Shown: positions 45,292 to 54,970, counted from the first letter of the stretch. The stretch: DNA of 64,000 nt from an uncultured Pelagibacteraceae bacterium (GCA_902520335.1 CABYNS010000003.1:1-64000); one strand, 5' to 3'. Notes: generated by a model not told the origin, from the sequence alone. Numbers and translations: made by a program.

Positions 45292-45902
45292 TTTATCAAT
45301 TTTTCAATTTTTTTTAAAACGTATTTTTCATTCAATTTAATATCTAAATTTGAGTCTATTATATGGTATTTTCTTTTATTCTTATTTGATAGTTTTACAA
45401 AACCTTTTTGAACTTTATTGTAAAAATTTTTTTTGAAATTATCATACCTGTTAGTAGATTTTCTTAATCTAAGTCGCTTTACCATATTTTTATGATTTAC
45501 TAGGTTTAAAAAAGTAAAAGAGACTTTAAAATTTGATAAAATATGTTTGTTAATGCTATTTATTAAATTTAAATTTAGACCCATACCATAGTGTTGATAC
45601 GCAATAGTTGAATCAACAAATCTATCTATTAATATAATTTTTTTTTTGTAATATTTTCTTAGCAGATTCATATTTTCACTTCTAGAAGCTAAATAAAGCA
45701 GCAAATCTGTGTTTTTATTAAAATTGGATTTTTTATTAAGTATCAATTTTCTTATTTTTTCTGAATTTAAACTTCCTCCTGGTTCTCTGATCTTGATAAA
45801 AGAAAGTTTTCTTCTCTTCAGGTATTTTGAAATTTTATTTAAATGATGAGTCTTACCACTTCCCTCTATACCCTCGAAAACAATGACGGGCTTTTTAGAC
45901 AT
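45288..45902 (-). CDS. tmk: Thymidylate kinase
   Basis: Phosphorylates dTMP. P-loop FEGIEGSGKTHH, KIREPGGSLNSEKIR (substrate phosphate region), LLIYLASRSE-like LLLYLASRSENM and LIDRFVDSTIAYQHYG are the TMK signatures. 204 aa, normal. It overlaps holB by 4 bp and the carboxypeptidase gene by 8 bp. Confidence 0.95.
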   Translation of the reverse strand: MSKKPVIVFEGIEGSGKTHHLNKISKYLKRRKLSFIKIREPGGSLNSEKIRKLILNKKSNFNKNTDLLLYLASRSENMNLLRKYYKKKIILIDRFVDSTIAYQHYGMGLNLNLINSINKHILSNFKVSFTFLNLVNHKNMVKRLRLRKSTNRYDNFKKNFYNKVQKGFVKLSNKNKRKYHIIDSNLDIKLNEKYVLKKIEKLIK

Positions 45903-47046
45903 CGCCCCAAATTAAATAATTCAATGATTTAATTAATCTAGTAAAAATATTTACTCTTTGAACATCGTTTGATGCTAACAGATCATATTCGGCTATTAAT
46001 TCTTGGTCATATACAATTCTGTAAGTTCCAATTTTTTGATTTTTTTTGATTGGTGCTTCTACTGGCCCATCATATTTTAAGGATATCTTTAATAATTTTT
46101 TTTTTGCTTTTTTAATTGTTTTATAAATATCCGTATCAACATGAACATCTACTTGATCTTGTTTACCAAGCCAAACATCTATCTTATCAATAGGTTTATT
46201 AGCTTTATTTATCTCAACAAGGTCAAAATTTGTTAATCCATAAGTTAATAATCTTGAACTTTCTCGTGATCTTGAACCTTTGGTTTCAAATCCACTACCA
46301 ACAGCTATTAATCTTCTCCCCTTTCTATTGATTGATGATGCTAATGAATATTTTTCAACAGCTAAATAACCTGTTTTAATACCATCAGCTCCAATATTTT
46401 TATAAAGAAGAGGATTTCTATTACCTTGTGTAATTGGATCACCTCCTGTTCTATTCCACGTAAATTCTTTTTCTGCAAACCACTCATAATATTTTGGATG
46501 TTCATTAATTAAATAATTAGACATGATCAAGATATCTCTAACCGTTGAATAATTGTCTGGATCATTAATACCAGACGAGTTCGCGAAGTTTGTATTTTCC
46601 ATTCCTAATTCTTTTGCTTTAGATGTCATTAAGATTGCAAATTCTTCCTCAGTACCAGCTATTCCTTCCGCAAGTGCAATACATGCGTCATTACCAGATG
46701 CAACAATTATACCTAATAGTAAATCCTCAACAGAAACTTCATCGCCAACCATTATAAACATTGATGAATACCCAGCAGTTGATAATCTCCATGCTTTCTC
46801 AGATATTATAAATTTGTCATCTAGTGACAGGTCACCCGATTTTATTAAATCAAAAGCAATAATTGCTGTCATTATTTTAGTCATTGACGCTGGGTAAATT
46901 GATCTATCTGGATCTTTTTCATATAAAATTTCTCCAGATAAGAAATCTTGCAAAATTGCAGTTCTCGCTTTGATATCAATATTTGCACTCACAGAAAAAA
47001 TTAATGATAAATATAATGAGGTAATGATAAAAATTTTTTTAAACAT
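45895..47046 (-). CDS. D-alanyl-D-alanine carboxypeptidase (PBP5/6-like)
   Basis: Trims pentapeptide side chains of peptidoglycan. N-terminal signal peptide (about residues 1-22); active-site motifs YPASMTKIMTAI (SxxK), ASGNDACIAL (SxN) and GIKTGYLAVEKY (KTG). A C-terminal beta domain and an amphipathic terminal helix region (about 355-383) fit the DacA/DacC membrane anchor. 383 aa. First of three consecutive envelope genes. Confidence 0.94.
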   Translation of the reverse strand: MFKKIFIITSLYLSLIFSVSANIDIKARTAILQDFLSGEILYEKDPDRSIYPASMTKIMTAIIAFDLIKSGDLSLDDKFIISEKAWRLSTAGYSSMFIMVGDEVSVEDLLLGIIVASGNDACIALAEGIAGTEEEFAILMTSKAKELGMENTNFANSSGINDPDNYSTVRDILIMSNYLINEHPKYYEWFAEKEFTWNRTGGDPITQGNRNPLLYKNIGADGIKTGYLAVEKYSLASSINRKGRRLIAVGSGFETKGSRSRESSRLLTYGLTNFDLVEINKANKPIDKIDVWLGKQDQVDVHVDTDIYKTIKKAKKKLLKISLKYDGPVEAPIKKNQKIGTYRIVYDQELIAEYDLLASNDVQRVNIFTRLIKSLNYLIWGDV

Positions 47047-47791
47047 CTTTTATTATTTCTAGATTTTCAAAATACAAAGAGTTCATTTTTTCAAATGAGT
47101 CCTTAAGTGATTGTATATCATTAAACGGTCCCAATAATAACCTATAATTTGTTTTAGTAAGTTCAATGATTTGAATATTTTTCAATTTAACTTCATCTTT
47201 AATTCTATTACTCATATTTTTAGCAGATTTTTTATAATAAAAATCAGCTACCTTAATATAATAAGAAAATTTATTATTTTTTTGTAATTTTTTTTTAGTT
47301 TTATTGGATGAGTTTAAATCACTAATTTTAATACCATCTATAGGTGCTTTTTCTGCAACTTTTTTTTCTTCCTCAAAAGTTTTAGTCTTTTTGGCGATAT
47401 ATGTAGAACTTTTTGAAATCAAGACAATATCTATATAAGGCTCTTTTAAATCGAGTTCTAACTCCTCAGCAATTCTTTTGGTGATAATTGAATTGTAAAA
47501 TGGTGAAAATTTTACTCTGTTTGATTTTACTTCTGCAATAAGTGATTTTCCATTTAAAGGATTAGTAATTTTCACATTTGATTTTCTTTTTAGATTTTTA
47601 TGAAATATTGTTAATGATCTTTGATCAATTGTTTTAATTTTTAAATCGTCATTATAAATAAGGGAAAATCCACTATTTTTATATTTTTTGTCAAATGTAA
47701 TATCTAATTTCTTACTTTGATTAATAGTTGTTTGATCACAACTTAATAACAAAAATAAGGTACTTAAAATAATAAAAATATTAAATTTCAT
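47039..47791 (-). CDS. RlpA-like lipoprotein with SPOR domain (degenerate barrel)
   Basis: 250 aa. Lipoprotein signal with LLSC (Cys18). The region about residues 60-120 resembles the RlpA double-psi barrel: VKITNPLNGKSLIAEVKSNRVKF and KRIAEELELDL align with the usual VTNLxNGRxVxVRVNDRGPF and AAxELGL, but the catalytic NDRGPF aspartate is not kept. A SPOR peptidoglycan-binding domain (about 172-250, YYIKVADFYYKKSAKNM and YRLLLGPF) ends the protein. Probably septal wall-binding, perhaps without lytic activity. Confidence 0.7.
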   Translation of the reverse strand: MKFNIFIILSTLFLLLSCDQTTINQSKKLDITFDKKYKNSGFSLIYNDDLKIKTIDQRSLTIFHKNLKRKSNVKITNPLNGKSLIAEVKSNRVKFSPFYNSIITKRIAEELELDLKEPYIDIVLISKSSTYIAKKTKTFEEEKKVAEKAPIDGIKISDLNSSNKTKKKLQKNNKFSYYIKVADFYYKKSAKNMSNRIKDEVKLKNIQIIELTKTNYRLLLGPFNDIQSLKDSFEKMNSLYFENLEIIKDV

Positions 47792-48782
47792 TTTTAAATT
47801 TGTCCTTTAAAGTACACACAGCGAGTGCAAATCTTAAAGATCTATTCCATTGTAAAATTATTTCGTAATTTTCAAAAACTATATAAGCAGGATTTAAAGT
47901 TTGTGCATCCGGTATAATATCTTTGTCTGGTGTTATAATTGCTATTTTCTGGTTTTCGTTTTTTATGTTTAATTCAGAATAATTTTTAATATATTTTTTA
48001 AAAGATTTAATTTTCTTTTTACTGTGCAATTTTCTAGCTGATATGTTCAAAAATTTAATTGGAATATTTTCATCTAATTCAATTTTCTTAAAACAAAGAT
48101 CATTTTTTTTCCACCCAATCTTATTCAAATAATTAGCAGCAGATGCGTATGCATCTGCTGAATTTTTCAAATCAATAAAATCATCCTTATTGTAGTCAAA
48201 AGCATAATTCTTTATTGTTGATGGCATAAATTGAAAAAAACCAAATGCACCTGCCCATGAACCATACAATGTTTTATAATCTATTTGATTATTATCAATT
48301 AATTTCAATAAAGTTAAGAGTTCTTTTGAAAAAAACTCTGATCTTCTTTTATCATAACTTAATGTTGCTAATGATGATATTATATCCATTTTTCCAACAT
48401 AAGTGCCAAAGTTAGTCTCGATGCCCATTAAAGATAAAAGCAATTCCTTTTCTACTCCAAAATTTTTTTCAACTAAATTTATAAGATTTGAATTATTTTC
48501 ATAAAAATCTACACCCTTTTTTAATTTTTTAGTTGAAGTACGTTTGCCAATATATGTTTTTGTATCCTCATAAAACTCTGGTTGAAACCTATCGTATTCA
48601 ATAACTTTAGGTAAAAATCTTGCATTTTGCATTGCTCTATCAAAAGTCTGTTCTGAAATATCATTTGCTAATGCCACTTTTTTAAAATTTTTTTTCCATT
48701 CATTGAAATTAATATTTTCACTAGAAAAACAATTGAATATAGATATTAAAAATAAAAAAAATATTTGACTAATTAGTTTCAT
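47781..48782 (-). CDS. Lytic murein transglycosylase B-like protein
   Basis: Peptidoglycan lytic enzyme, 333 aa with a signal peptide (about residues 1-20). FQPEFYEDTKTYIGKRTS, SLMGIETNFGTYVGKMDIISSLATL (catalytic Glu in GIETNFG), and GSWAGAFGFFQFMPSTIKNYAFDYN are MltB signatures. The usual C-terminal peptidoglycan-binding domain is absent. It overlaps the RlpA-like gene by 11 bp and the rarD gene by 14 bp. Confidence 0.9.
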   Translation of the reverse strand: MKLISQIFFLFLISIFNCFSSENINFNEWKKNFKKVALANDISEQTFDRAMQNARFLPKVIEYDRFQPEFYEDTKTYIGKRTSTKKLKKGVDFYENNSNLINLVEKNFGVEKELLLSLMGIETNFGTYVGKMDIISSLATLSYDKRRSEFFSKELLTLLKLIDNNQIDYKTLYGSWAGAFGFFQFMPSTIKNYAFDYNKDDFIDLKNSADAYASAANYLNKIGWKKNDLCFKKIELDENIPIKFLNISARKLHSKKKIKSFKKYIKNYSELNIKNENQKIAIITPDKDIIPDAQTLNPAYIVFENYEIILQWNRSLRFALAVCTLKDKFKNEI

Positions 48783-49647
48783 ATAGATCTTTTAGATATA
48801 TAAGTACAGCAATCCAGATTATAATAAAACTCACTAATTTAATAAGTGAAAAATCCTCATTGTAATAAAAATAGCCTAAAATAAACTGTAACGTGGGTGT
48901 AATATAGAAAATCATCCCAGTAGCTCCGAGACCAATTAGTTCAACACCTCTAACATATAGGAACAAAGGAATCACGGTCATAGGTCCCGCTAATAATAGA
49001 AACATGCTAAGACCAATGTTAGCAAAACTGAAGTCATTTAATCCCTTGTCAAAGATAAGGTAAAAGGCAATAAGAGCAAAAGGGAAAATATATAAACTCT
49101 CTATTAAAAGTCCTATATCAGTCTCAATATTAATTTTTTTTCTAACAAGATTATAGAATGCCCAACTTAAAGCAACGATTATACCAACCCATGGAAGTGT
49201 TTTTATATTCAAAAAAATCATGATTAAAATTGAAATGATTACTAATAAAATAGAAAAGATTCTTTTTTTATTTAATTTTTCTTTGAAAAATATATATCCT
49301 AACAAGACACTAATAATTGGCATAATAAAATATCCAAAACTAGCATCTATAATTCTTTCTGTAGCTACGGCGTAAATCCAAATAGCCCAATTAACAAATA
49401 TCAAAGAACCTGATATAAAAAGAAAAAAAAGATTTCTTTTATTTGAAATACTTTTTAAGAATAGTTTCCATTTTTTTAAAAAAAGTGTTGACAGAACTAA
49501 CATGACAGCTGTCCATAAACATCTATGCACAACCAATTCAACATGTCCTATAAAAGCAACATATTCAAAATATATAACTCCAATAAAACCCCACCAAAAG
49601 GATCCTAAAGAAGTAAGTATTAATCCTTTATTAAAATGCTGGTTCAT
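48769..49647 (-). CDS. rarD: RarD-type EamA permease
   Basis: 292-aa member of the DMT superfamily, RarD branch. NKGLILTSLGSFWWGFIGVIYF, HRCLWTAVMLVLSTLFLKKW, INWAIWIYAV-like VNWAIWIYAVATERIIDASFGYFI and the C-terminal ATGMIFYITPTLQFILGYFYY are characteristic. Ten predicted membrane segments. Transport substrate not established. Confidence 0.88.
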   Translation of the reverse strand: MNQHFNKGLILTSLGSFWWGFIGVIYFEYVAFIGHVELVVHRCLWTAVMLVLSTLFLKKWKLFLKSISNKRNLFFLFISGSLIFVNWAIWIYAVATERIIDASFGYFIMPIISVLLGYIFFKEKLNKKRIFSILLVIISILIMIFLNIKTLPWVGIIVALSWAFYNLVRKKINIETDIGLLIESLYIFPFALIAFYLIFDKGLNDFSFANIGLSMFLLLAGPMTVIPLFLYVRGVELIGLGATGMIFYITPTLQFILGYFYYNEDFSLIKLVSFIIIWIAVLIYLKDLYETN

Positions 49648-49729
49648 AAAATGATGAAATAGATAATAAACGTTTAATAGACTATTTTATGGTTGAATTA
49701 AATGATTATAATTATAAAAGATTGCTCAC

Positions 49730-49819
49730 GGAGAGATGGCTGAGCGGTTGAAAGCACCGGTCTTGAAAACCGGCAAAGGGGCAACTCTTTCCTGGGTTCG
49801 AATCCCAGTCTCTCCGCCA
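49730..49819 (+). tRNA. tRNA-Ser (anticodon UGA)
   Basis: Class II tRNA, 90 nt with encoded CCA: acceptor GGAGAGA/TCTCTCC, anticodon stem CCGGT/ACCGG with loop CTTGAAA (TGA at 34-36), a long variable arm, and T arm CTGGG-TTCGAAT-CCCAG. All stems intact. Confidence 0.96.
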
Positions 49820-49828
49820 TAAAAGTTT

Positions 49829-50086
49829 TTAATATTTAAAATTTTTAAATAATTTATTAATCTTATTGTCTTCAAAATGTATATCTGTGTTTAAGCCATT
49901 ATAGAAATTGTAAAGATTATTATCATCAATCTCTAAAAGTTTAATTAATTGATTTAGGTCTTGCATATCTAATTGATCTAAATATTTTCTTGTAAATGCA
50001 CCTAAAAGTTTATCCATTTCTTTTGTGCCACGATAATTTGATCTGTAAATAATTTTTTTTTTAATTTGTTCTATATTGGCAGTCAT
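49829..50086 (-). CDS. sdhE: FAD assembly factor SdhE (DUF339)
   Basis: Promotes covalent flavin attachment to succinate dehydrogenase. 85 aa with the diagnostic RSNYRGTKEMD (RSxxRGxxExD) motif and LGAFTRKYL. Divergent from recG with a 28-bp gap, the same arrangement as in many Alphaproteobacteria. Confidence 0.92.
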   Translation of the reverse strand: MTANIEQIKKKIIYRSNYRGTKEMDKLLGAFTRKYLDQLDMQDLNQLIKLLEIDDNNLYNFYNGLNTDIHFEDNKINKLFKNFKY

Positions 50087-50114
50087 AATAAGAATATAAT
50101 ACCAGTTTATAGAT

Positions 50115-52160
50115 ATGAAAAGAAATTATGAATACTTATTGTCTGATCTCAGTTTGCTAAAAGGTGTAGGAACTAAAACTTCAAATTTATTAAAGAAAAA
50201 AAAGGTAAATACTATTTTTGATTTATTATTGAAATTACCGAAATCTTACACTGATAGAAGTCTATCATCTAAAATAAAAGATTTAAAAATAGATGAAATA
50301 CAGACCATAACCATAATACCTCTTAAATACTCATTCCCAAGAGTTAGAAACTTGCCAAATAGAGTTTTGTGTAAAGATGATACTGGTGAAATAGATTGTG
50401 TTTTTTTTAACAGTTATGAAAGCTATATAAAAAAAATATTACCCATTGGCAAAGAGGTTACTGTTAGTGGAAAAATTAAATATTTTAGGAATAAATATCA
50501 ATTAACAAATCCAAAATATATTTCAGAAGATTCTTCAATAATTAAACAAAAGCACAATAGTTATTCATTAACTGAGGGTATCAGTGAAAAAGTTTATAAT
50601 AAGATAATTTTACAAATAATAAATAATTTACCTGAAATTGAAGAGTGGCATTCAAAAGATATATTGAAAAAATTCAACAACATAGGTTGGAATGACTCTA
50701 TCAAAAAATTACATGAACCAGAAAATATTGGTAAATTTAAAGAAAATTTTTACCAAAGACTTGCTTATGACGAAATTTTTTCCACATTTTTGGTAAACTC
50801 AGAAATAAGAAAAAAAATAAAAAGGATAAAAAAAACAAAAAAAAATTTTAATATTAATAAACAAAATGAAATTATATCTAAGCTAAATTTTTCATTAACA
50901 AAAGACCAAAATAAAACATTAAGTGAAATAAATAAAGATTTATGTTCTGAAAATAAAATGTTTAGGTTACTTCAGGGTGATGTAGGAAGTGGAAAAACAA
51001 TAGTATCTTTGCTTTCTGCATTTAATACAATTAATTCAGGCTTTCAGGTAGCAGTAATGGCACCGACTGAAATACTAGCAAGACAGCATTTTTTTTTAGC
51101 TAAAAAACTATTTTCTAGAAATATTAAGATTGAATTAATTTCAGGAAAATCTTCTTATAAAGATAAGAGAGTAATCCTCAATAAATTATCCAGTAAACAA
51201 ATTGATATAATTTTTGGAACACATGCACTTTTTCAAAAAAAAGTGGAATTTAAAAAACTTGGATTAATAATAATAGATGAACAACATAAATTTGGAGTAA
51301 ATCAAAGGAAGAGGTTATCTGATAAAGCTGGAAAAGATTGTGATGTTCTTTTAATGACTGCTACACCAATTCCACGTACTTTAACAATGACAATTTATGG
51401 CGATATGGATCTTTCAATTATTCGTGAAAAACCGAATATTCGCAAACCCGTAAAAACCTATAGCAAACCTGAAAATAAAATTGATGATGTAATAAAATTT
51501 ATAAAAAAAGAAATCAAACTAGGTAATCAAATATTTTGGGTGTGCCCTTTAATTGAAGAGTCCAAAAAACTTGATCATTCTTCTGCAGTTAAAAAATCAG
51601 AATATTTAAATAAACTGTTCCCTAAACAAGTTTTTCTCCTTCACGGCAAAACCAAAACTGAGGAAAAAGAAATGATCTTAAACAAATTCTTAAAAAATGA
51701 GTTTAAGATTTTAGTTTCGACTACTATAATTGAGGTTGGCATAGATTTTCCAAACGCAAATGTAATAATTATTGAAAATGCAAATAAATTTGGTTTATCT
51801 CAACTACATCAGCTGAGAGGCAGAGTTGGAAGAGGCAGTAAAGAATCTTCATGCATTTTAATGTTTAAGTCAAATTTAAGTGATAATGCAAAAAAAAGAA
51901 TTAATATACTTAAAGGCTCTAATGATGGTTTTAGAATATCAGAGGAAGATATGAAATTGAGAGGATTTGGAGACATTTTAGGTTTTAAACAAAGTGGAAT
52001 AAAAAACTTTAAGTTAGCTGACCCAGTTCATAATCATGATCTTTTTATTTTAGCAGAAAAAGAAATTAAAAGAATTGAAAATAATAATGAAGATATAAGT
52101 AAATTTAAACCATTAATTAAATTATATGATAGAGCTGATATAATTAATGATATTGCTTAA
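50115..52160 (+). CDS. recG: ATP-dependent DNA helicase RecG
   Basis: Branch-migrates stalled forks and Holliday junctions. Wedge/OB domain about residues 1-170, then helicase motifs: LLQGDVGSGKT (Walker A), MAPTEILARQH, IIDEQHKFG (DExH), MTATPIPRTL, and VSTTIIEVGIDFPNA with QLRGRVGRG near the C-terminus. 681 aa, normal. A TATAAT box lies 14 bases ahead of the ATG. Confidence 0.96.
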   Translation: MKRNYEYLLSDLSLLKGVGTKTSNLLKKKKVNTIFDLLLKLPKSYTDRSLSSKIKDLKIDEIQTITIIPLKYSFPRVRNLPNRVLCKDDTGEIDCVFFNSYESYIKKILPIGKEVTVSGKIKYFRNKYQLTNPKYISEDSSIIKQKHNSYSLTEGISEKVYNKIILQIINNLPEIEEWHSKDILKKFNNIGWNDSIKKLHEPENIGKFKENFYQRLAYDEIFSTFLVNSEIRKKIKRIKKTKKNFNINKQNEIISKLNFSLTKDQNKTLSEINKDLCSENKMFRLLQGDVGSGKTIVSLLSAFNTINSGFQVAVMAPTEILARQHFFLAKKLFSRNIKIELISGKSSYKDKRVILNKLSSKQIDIIFGTHALFQKKVEFKKLGLIIIDEQHKFGVNQRKRLSDKAGKDCDVLLMTATPIPRTLTMTIYGDMDLSIIREKPNIRKPVKTYSKPENKIDDVIKFIKKEIKLGNQIFWVCPLIEESKKLDHSSAVKKSEYLNKLFPKQVFLLHGKTKTEEKEMILNKFLKNEFKILVSTTIIEVGIDFPNANVIIIENANKFGLSQLHQLRGRVGRGSKESSCILMFKSNLSDNAKKRINILKGSNDGFRISEEDMKLRGFGDILGFKQSGIKNFKLADPVHNHDLFILAEKEIKRIENNNEDISKFKPLIKLYDRADIINDIA

Positions 52161-52777
52161 TTCTTACCTGTTGATGTTCCAGCGGATACAATAAATTTGG
52201 AAGCCTCTTCAAAGGTCATATTAAGATATATTACCTCATCGATTGGGAACATAAGTAAGAAACCACTCGTGGGGTTTGGTGTTGTTGGAACAAAAACATT
52301 AATCAACTTTTTGTTAATTTTCTCAGCCATCTCACCTTTATTTTCTTTTGTTGCAAAACCAACTGCCCAGACACCTTTTCTAGGATACTCAACCAAAACA
52401 ACACTCTTTTTGTCATTTTGGTCTTTATTAGAAAATGTTTCTGTCATTTGAACTATTGCAGAATAAATGGTTCTTAAAACTGGAATTCTTTTAAATAAGT
52501 CGTCGATAAGTTTAAGTATTCGTTTTCCTAAAAATGATAGAGACAAACCTCCAACGATAGTAATAAAAATTACTGAAATTATAATTTCTAATCCAGGAAT
52601 TTCAAAGGGTAGATAACTATTTGGATTTATATTTTCAGGAATTACTTTGGATGAAATTCCAATCAATATTTTACTCAAATACAAAGTAAAACCAATAGGT
52701 ATCAAAACCACTACACCGGTAATAAAATAATTTCTAAGTATTAAACTAATTGATTTTTTTTTTTTCTGTTTTGCCAT
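52157..52777 (-). CDS. DUF502-family membrane protein
   Basis: 206 aa with two membrane segments (about residues 14-36 and 56-82). LRNYFITGVVVLIPIGFTLYL, RIPVLRTIYSAIVQMTETF, VLVEYPRKGVWAVGFATKE and FVPTTPNPTSGFLLMFP are typical of the DUF502/LIV (plant COV-like) family. Function unknown. It converges with recG (4-bp overlap), an arrangement seen in other Alphaproteobacteria. Confidence 0.9.
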   Translation of the reverse strand: MAKQKKKKSISLILRNYFITGVVVLIPIGFTLYLSKILIGISSKVIPENINPNSYLPFEIPGLEIIISVIFITIVGGLSLSFLGKRILKLIDDLFKRIPVLRTIYSAIVQMTETFSNKDQNDKKSVVLVEYPRKGVWAVGFATKENKGEMAEKINKKLINVFVPTTPNPTSGFLLMFPIDEVIYLNMTFEEASKFIVSAGTSTGKN

Positions 52778-52854
52778 TATCTAAAACTCGAAAATATCAC
52801 AAAAGCTATTGCTATTATGAATAATATTAATAATATTTTGTTATTTAGATTCAT
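52777..52854 (-). CDS. Possible 25-aa single-span microprotein
   Basis: Short frame immediately upstream of the DUF502 gene, joined by a TAATG stop/start overlap. It starts MNLNNK and has one hydrophobic stretch (about residues 7-21, ILLILFIIAIAFVIF), then SSFR. The coupled junction is the main support; a chance frame in A/T-rich spacer is quite possible. Confidence 0.3.
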   Translation of the reverse strand: MNLNNKILLILFIIAIAFVIFSSFR

Positions 52855-52869
52855 TATTATATAATATCA

Positions 52870-53703
52870 ATGTCTTACAAAATGAATAGAAGAAAATTTT
52901 TAACTTATGTGGGTTGTGGTTGTTGTGGTATTGTAATTAACTCTTGTACTACTGCTCCAATTACAGATCGAAAACAACTAAAGCTGATTCCTGAAGCAAA
53001 ATTAAATGTTCAGGCTGCCCAAATTTATGAAAAAGTAAAAGAAAAAGAAAAATTAATCAAAGATACAAAATCTATTAATGAAATAAAAGAGATAGGAAAA
53101 AAGATGGAAGATGCAATATCAACTTATTTTGATAGATCAAATCTTGCAGATCCAACTACAAACTTTAAGTGGGAATATATTTTAATCGATAATGATAAAG
53201 TCAAAAATGCTTGGTGTATGCCAGGAGGTAAAATTGCTGTTTATAGTGGCATTCTTAAAATTACAAAAAACACTAATGGATTAGCAGCTGTTATGGGTCA
53301 TGAGATTGCTCATGCTGTAGCAAAACATTCTGTTGAAAGAGCAAGTCGAGGAGTTCTAGTAAAAACAGGTACTACACTTATTGATATATTTAGTGGTGGA
53401 GCACTTAGTCAAATTAATAGGTCCACTGGTATGGACACTGTTGGTCTTATTTCCTCAATTGGTATAATGAATCCTTTCAATAGAAAACAGGAAAGTGAAG
53501 CTGATTATTTAGGTATGATTTTTTCCTCTTTATCTGGTTATGATATTAGAGAAACTGAAAAAATATGGGAGAGGATGAAAGAGGAAAACAAAGGTAAAGA
53601 AACTCCTCAATTTATGAGCACTCATCCTTCATCTGATAGTAGAATAAGAAATATACGAAATTGGTTGAACGAAATAATTATTAAATATCCACCAATCGCT
53701 TAA
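52870..53703 (+). CDS. M48-family zinc metalloprotease, exported
   Basis: 277 aa. The N-terminus has a twin-arginine-like signal (MNRRKFLTYVGCG) running to SCTTAP, a possible lipidation site at Cys26. Peptidase motif VMGHEIAHAVAKHS supplies the zinc histidines and Glu; NRKQESEADYLGM holds the third ligand, and STHPSSDSRIRN follows. Similar to periplasmic LoiP/YggG-type proteases. A second ATG at 52882 would give a shorter signal. Confidence 0.9.
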   Translation: MSYKMNRRKFLTYVGCGCCGIVINSCTTAPITDRKQLKLIPEAKLNVQAAQIYEKVKEKEKLIKDTKSINEIKEIGKKMEDAISTYFDRSNLADPTTNFKWEYILIDNDKVKNAWCMPGGKIAVYSGILKITKNTNGLAAVMGHEIAHAVAKHSVERASRGVLVKTGTTLIDIFSGGALSQINRSTGMDTVGLISSIGIMNPFNRKQESEADYLGMIFSSLSGYDIRETEKIWERMKEENKGKETPQFMSTHPSSDSRIRNIRNWLNEIIIKYPPIA

Positions 53704-53707
53704 AATA

Positions 53708-53783
<76 letters not shown>

Positions 53784-53863
53784 ATATTCACTTTAAGATT
53801 AAATGTATATATAGAATAATCTAAATATTTCAAACAGGAATTTAAAAAAAATAACTTCACAAT

Positions 53864-54970
53864 TTACAACTTACCAATGTATTTGTCATGAAAAGCATCA
53901 AATGTGTCATTTTGGATATTATCTCTAATGGCCTTCATTAATTCTTGATAGAAATTTATATTGTGTAACGTTAATAACATCGATCCAAGAATCTCATTAG
54001 TGTTAAATAAATGATTAAGATAATTTTTTGAATATCTATTCAAATTTAAATTTTTACATTCAGGATCTAGCGGAGTATTATCATTTTGGTATTTATTATT
54101 TTTAATATTTACCCTTCCCTGCCAAGTAAAAGCAAGTCCAGTTCTACCTGATCTTGTTGGAAGAACGCAATCGAACATATCAATACCTCTTTTAACAGCA
54201 CCTAAGATATCATTTGGAGTACCAACGCCCATTAAATAGTGAGGTTTATTATATGGCAAATGTTCTTTAATATCTTCCAAAACTGTAAACATTTCACCTT
54301 GTGTTTCTCCAACTGCTAAACCACCTAATGCATAACCATCAAATCCAATTTTTAAAAGTCCTTTTAAAGATTTTAGTCTCAAATCTTCAAATAACCCACC
54401 TTGCACTATACCAAATAGAGCTTTGTGAGGATTATTTCCAAAAGCCTTTTTGGATCTTTCAGCCCAATACAAAGACAAATTCATAGATTTATCTATAATT
54501 TGATAATCATTAATTTTTTTTGGACATTCATCCATTACCATTACAATATCTGAATTTAATCCTAATTGAATTCTTATACTTTCTTCAGGACTAAGATAAA
54601 ACTTTTTACCATCAATGTGTGAGTTAAAAATTGCACCTTTTTCTCTATCTATTTTATTTAATTTTGACAATGACATTACTTGAAAGCCACCCGAATCTGT
54701 AAGTATTGGAAGATCACAATTCATAAATTCATGGAGACCGCCAGCAAGTTTAATTCTTTCTACGCCTGGACGTATCATTAGATGATAGGTATTAGATAAA
54801 ATAATTTGTGATCCTGTTTTTTTTATATCATCAATTGTACAAGCTTTTACAGTAGCTTGTGTCCCAACAGGCATAAAAGCTGGTGTTTCAATGTTACCCC
54901 TATGAGTTTGAATTAAACCAAGTCTTGCAAATTTACTTTTTTTTAAAACTTTAAATTCAAATTTTTTCAA
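53864..54970 (-). CDS. tgt: Queuine tRNA-ribosyltransferase with altered zinc site
   Basis: Exchanges guanine 34 for preQ1 in tRNAs with GUN anticodons. LTDSGGFQVMSL, GIVQGGLFEDLR, GGLAVGE, and GIDMFDCVLPTR with the nucleophilic Asp are intact. The zinc motif, normally CxCxxC then a distant His, reads DPECKNLNLNRYS: Cys305 is kept, but the next two ligands are Asn307 and Leu310; His336 remains. 368 aa. Surrounding residues align without gaps, so a frameshift is not the cause. Confidence 0.93.
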   Translation of the reverse strand: MKKFEFKVLKKSKFARLGLIQTHRGNIETPAFMPVGTQATVKACTIDDIKKTGSQIILSNTYHLMIRPGVERIKLAGGLHEFMNCDLPILTDSGGFQVMSLSKLNKIDREKGAIFNSHIDGKKFYLSPEESIRIQLGLNSDIVMVMDECPKKINDYQIIDKSMNLSLYWAERSKKAFGNNPHKALFGIVQGGLFEDLRLKSLKGLLKIGFDGYALGGLAVGETQGEMFTVLEDIKEHLPYNKPHYLMGVGTPNDILGAVKRGIDMFDCVLPTRSGRTGLAFTWQGRVNIKNNKYQNDNTPLDPECKNLNLNRYSKNYLNHLFNTNEILGSMLLTLHNINFYQELMKAIRDNIQNDTFDAFHDKYIGKL

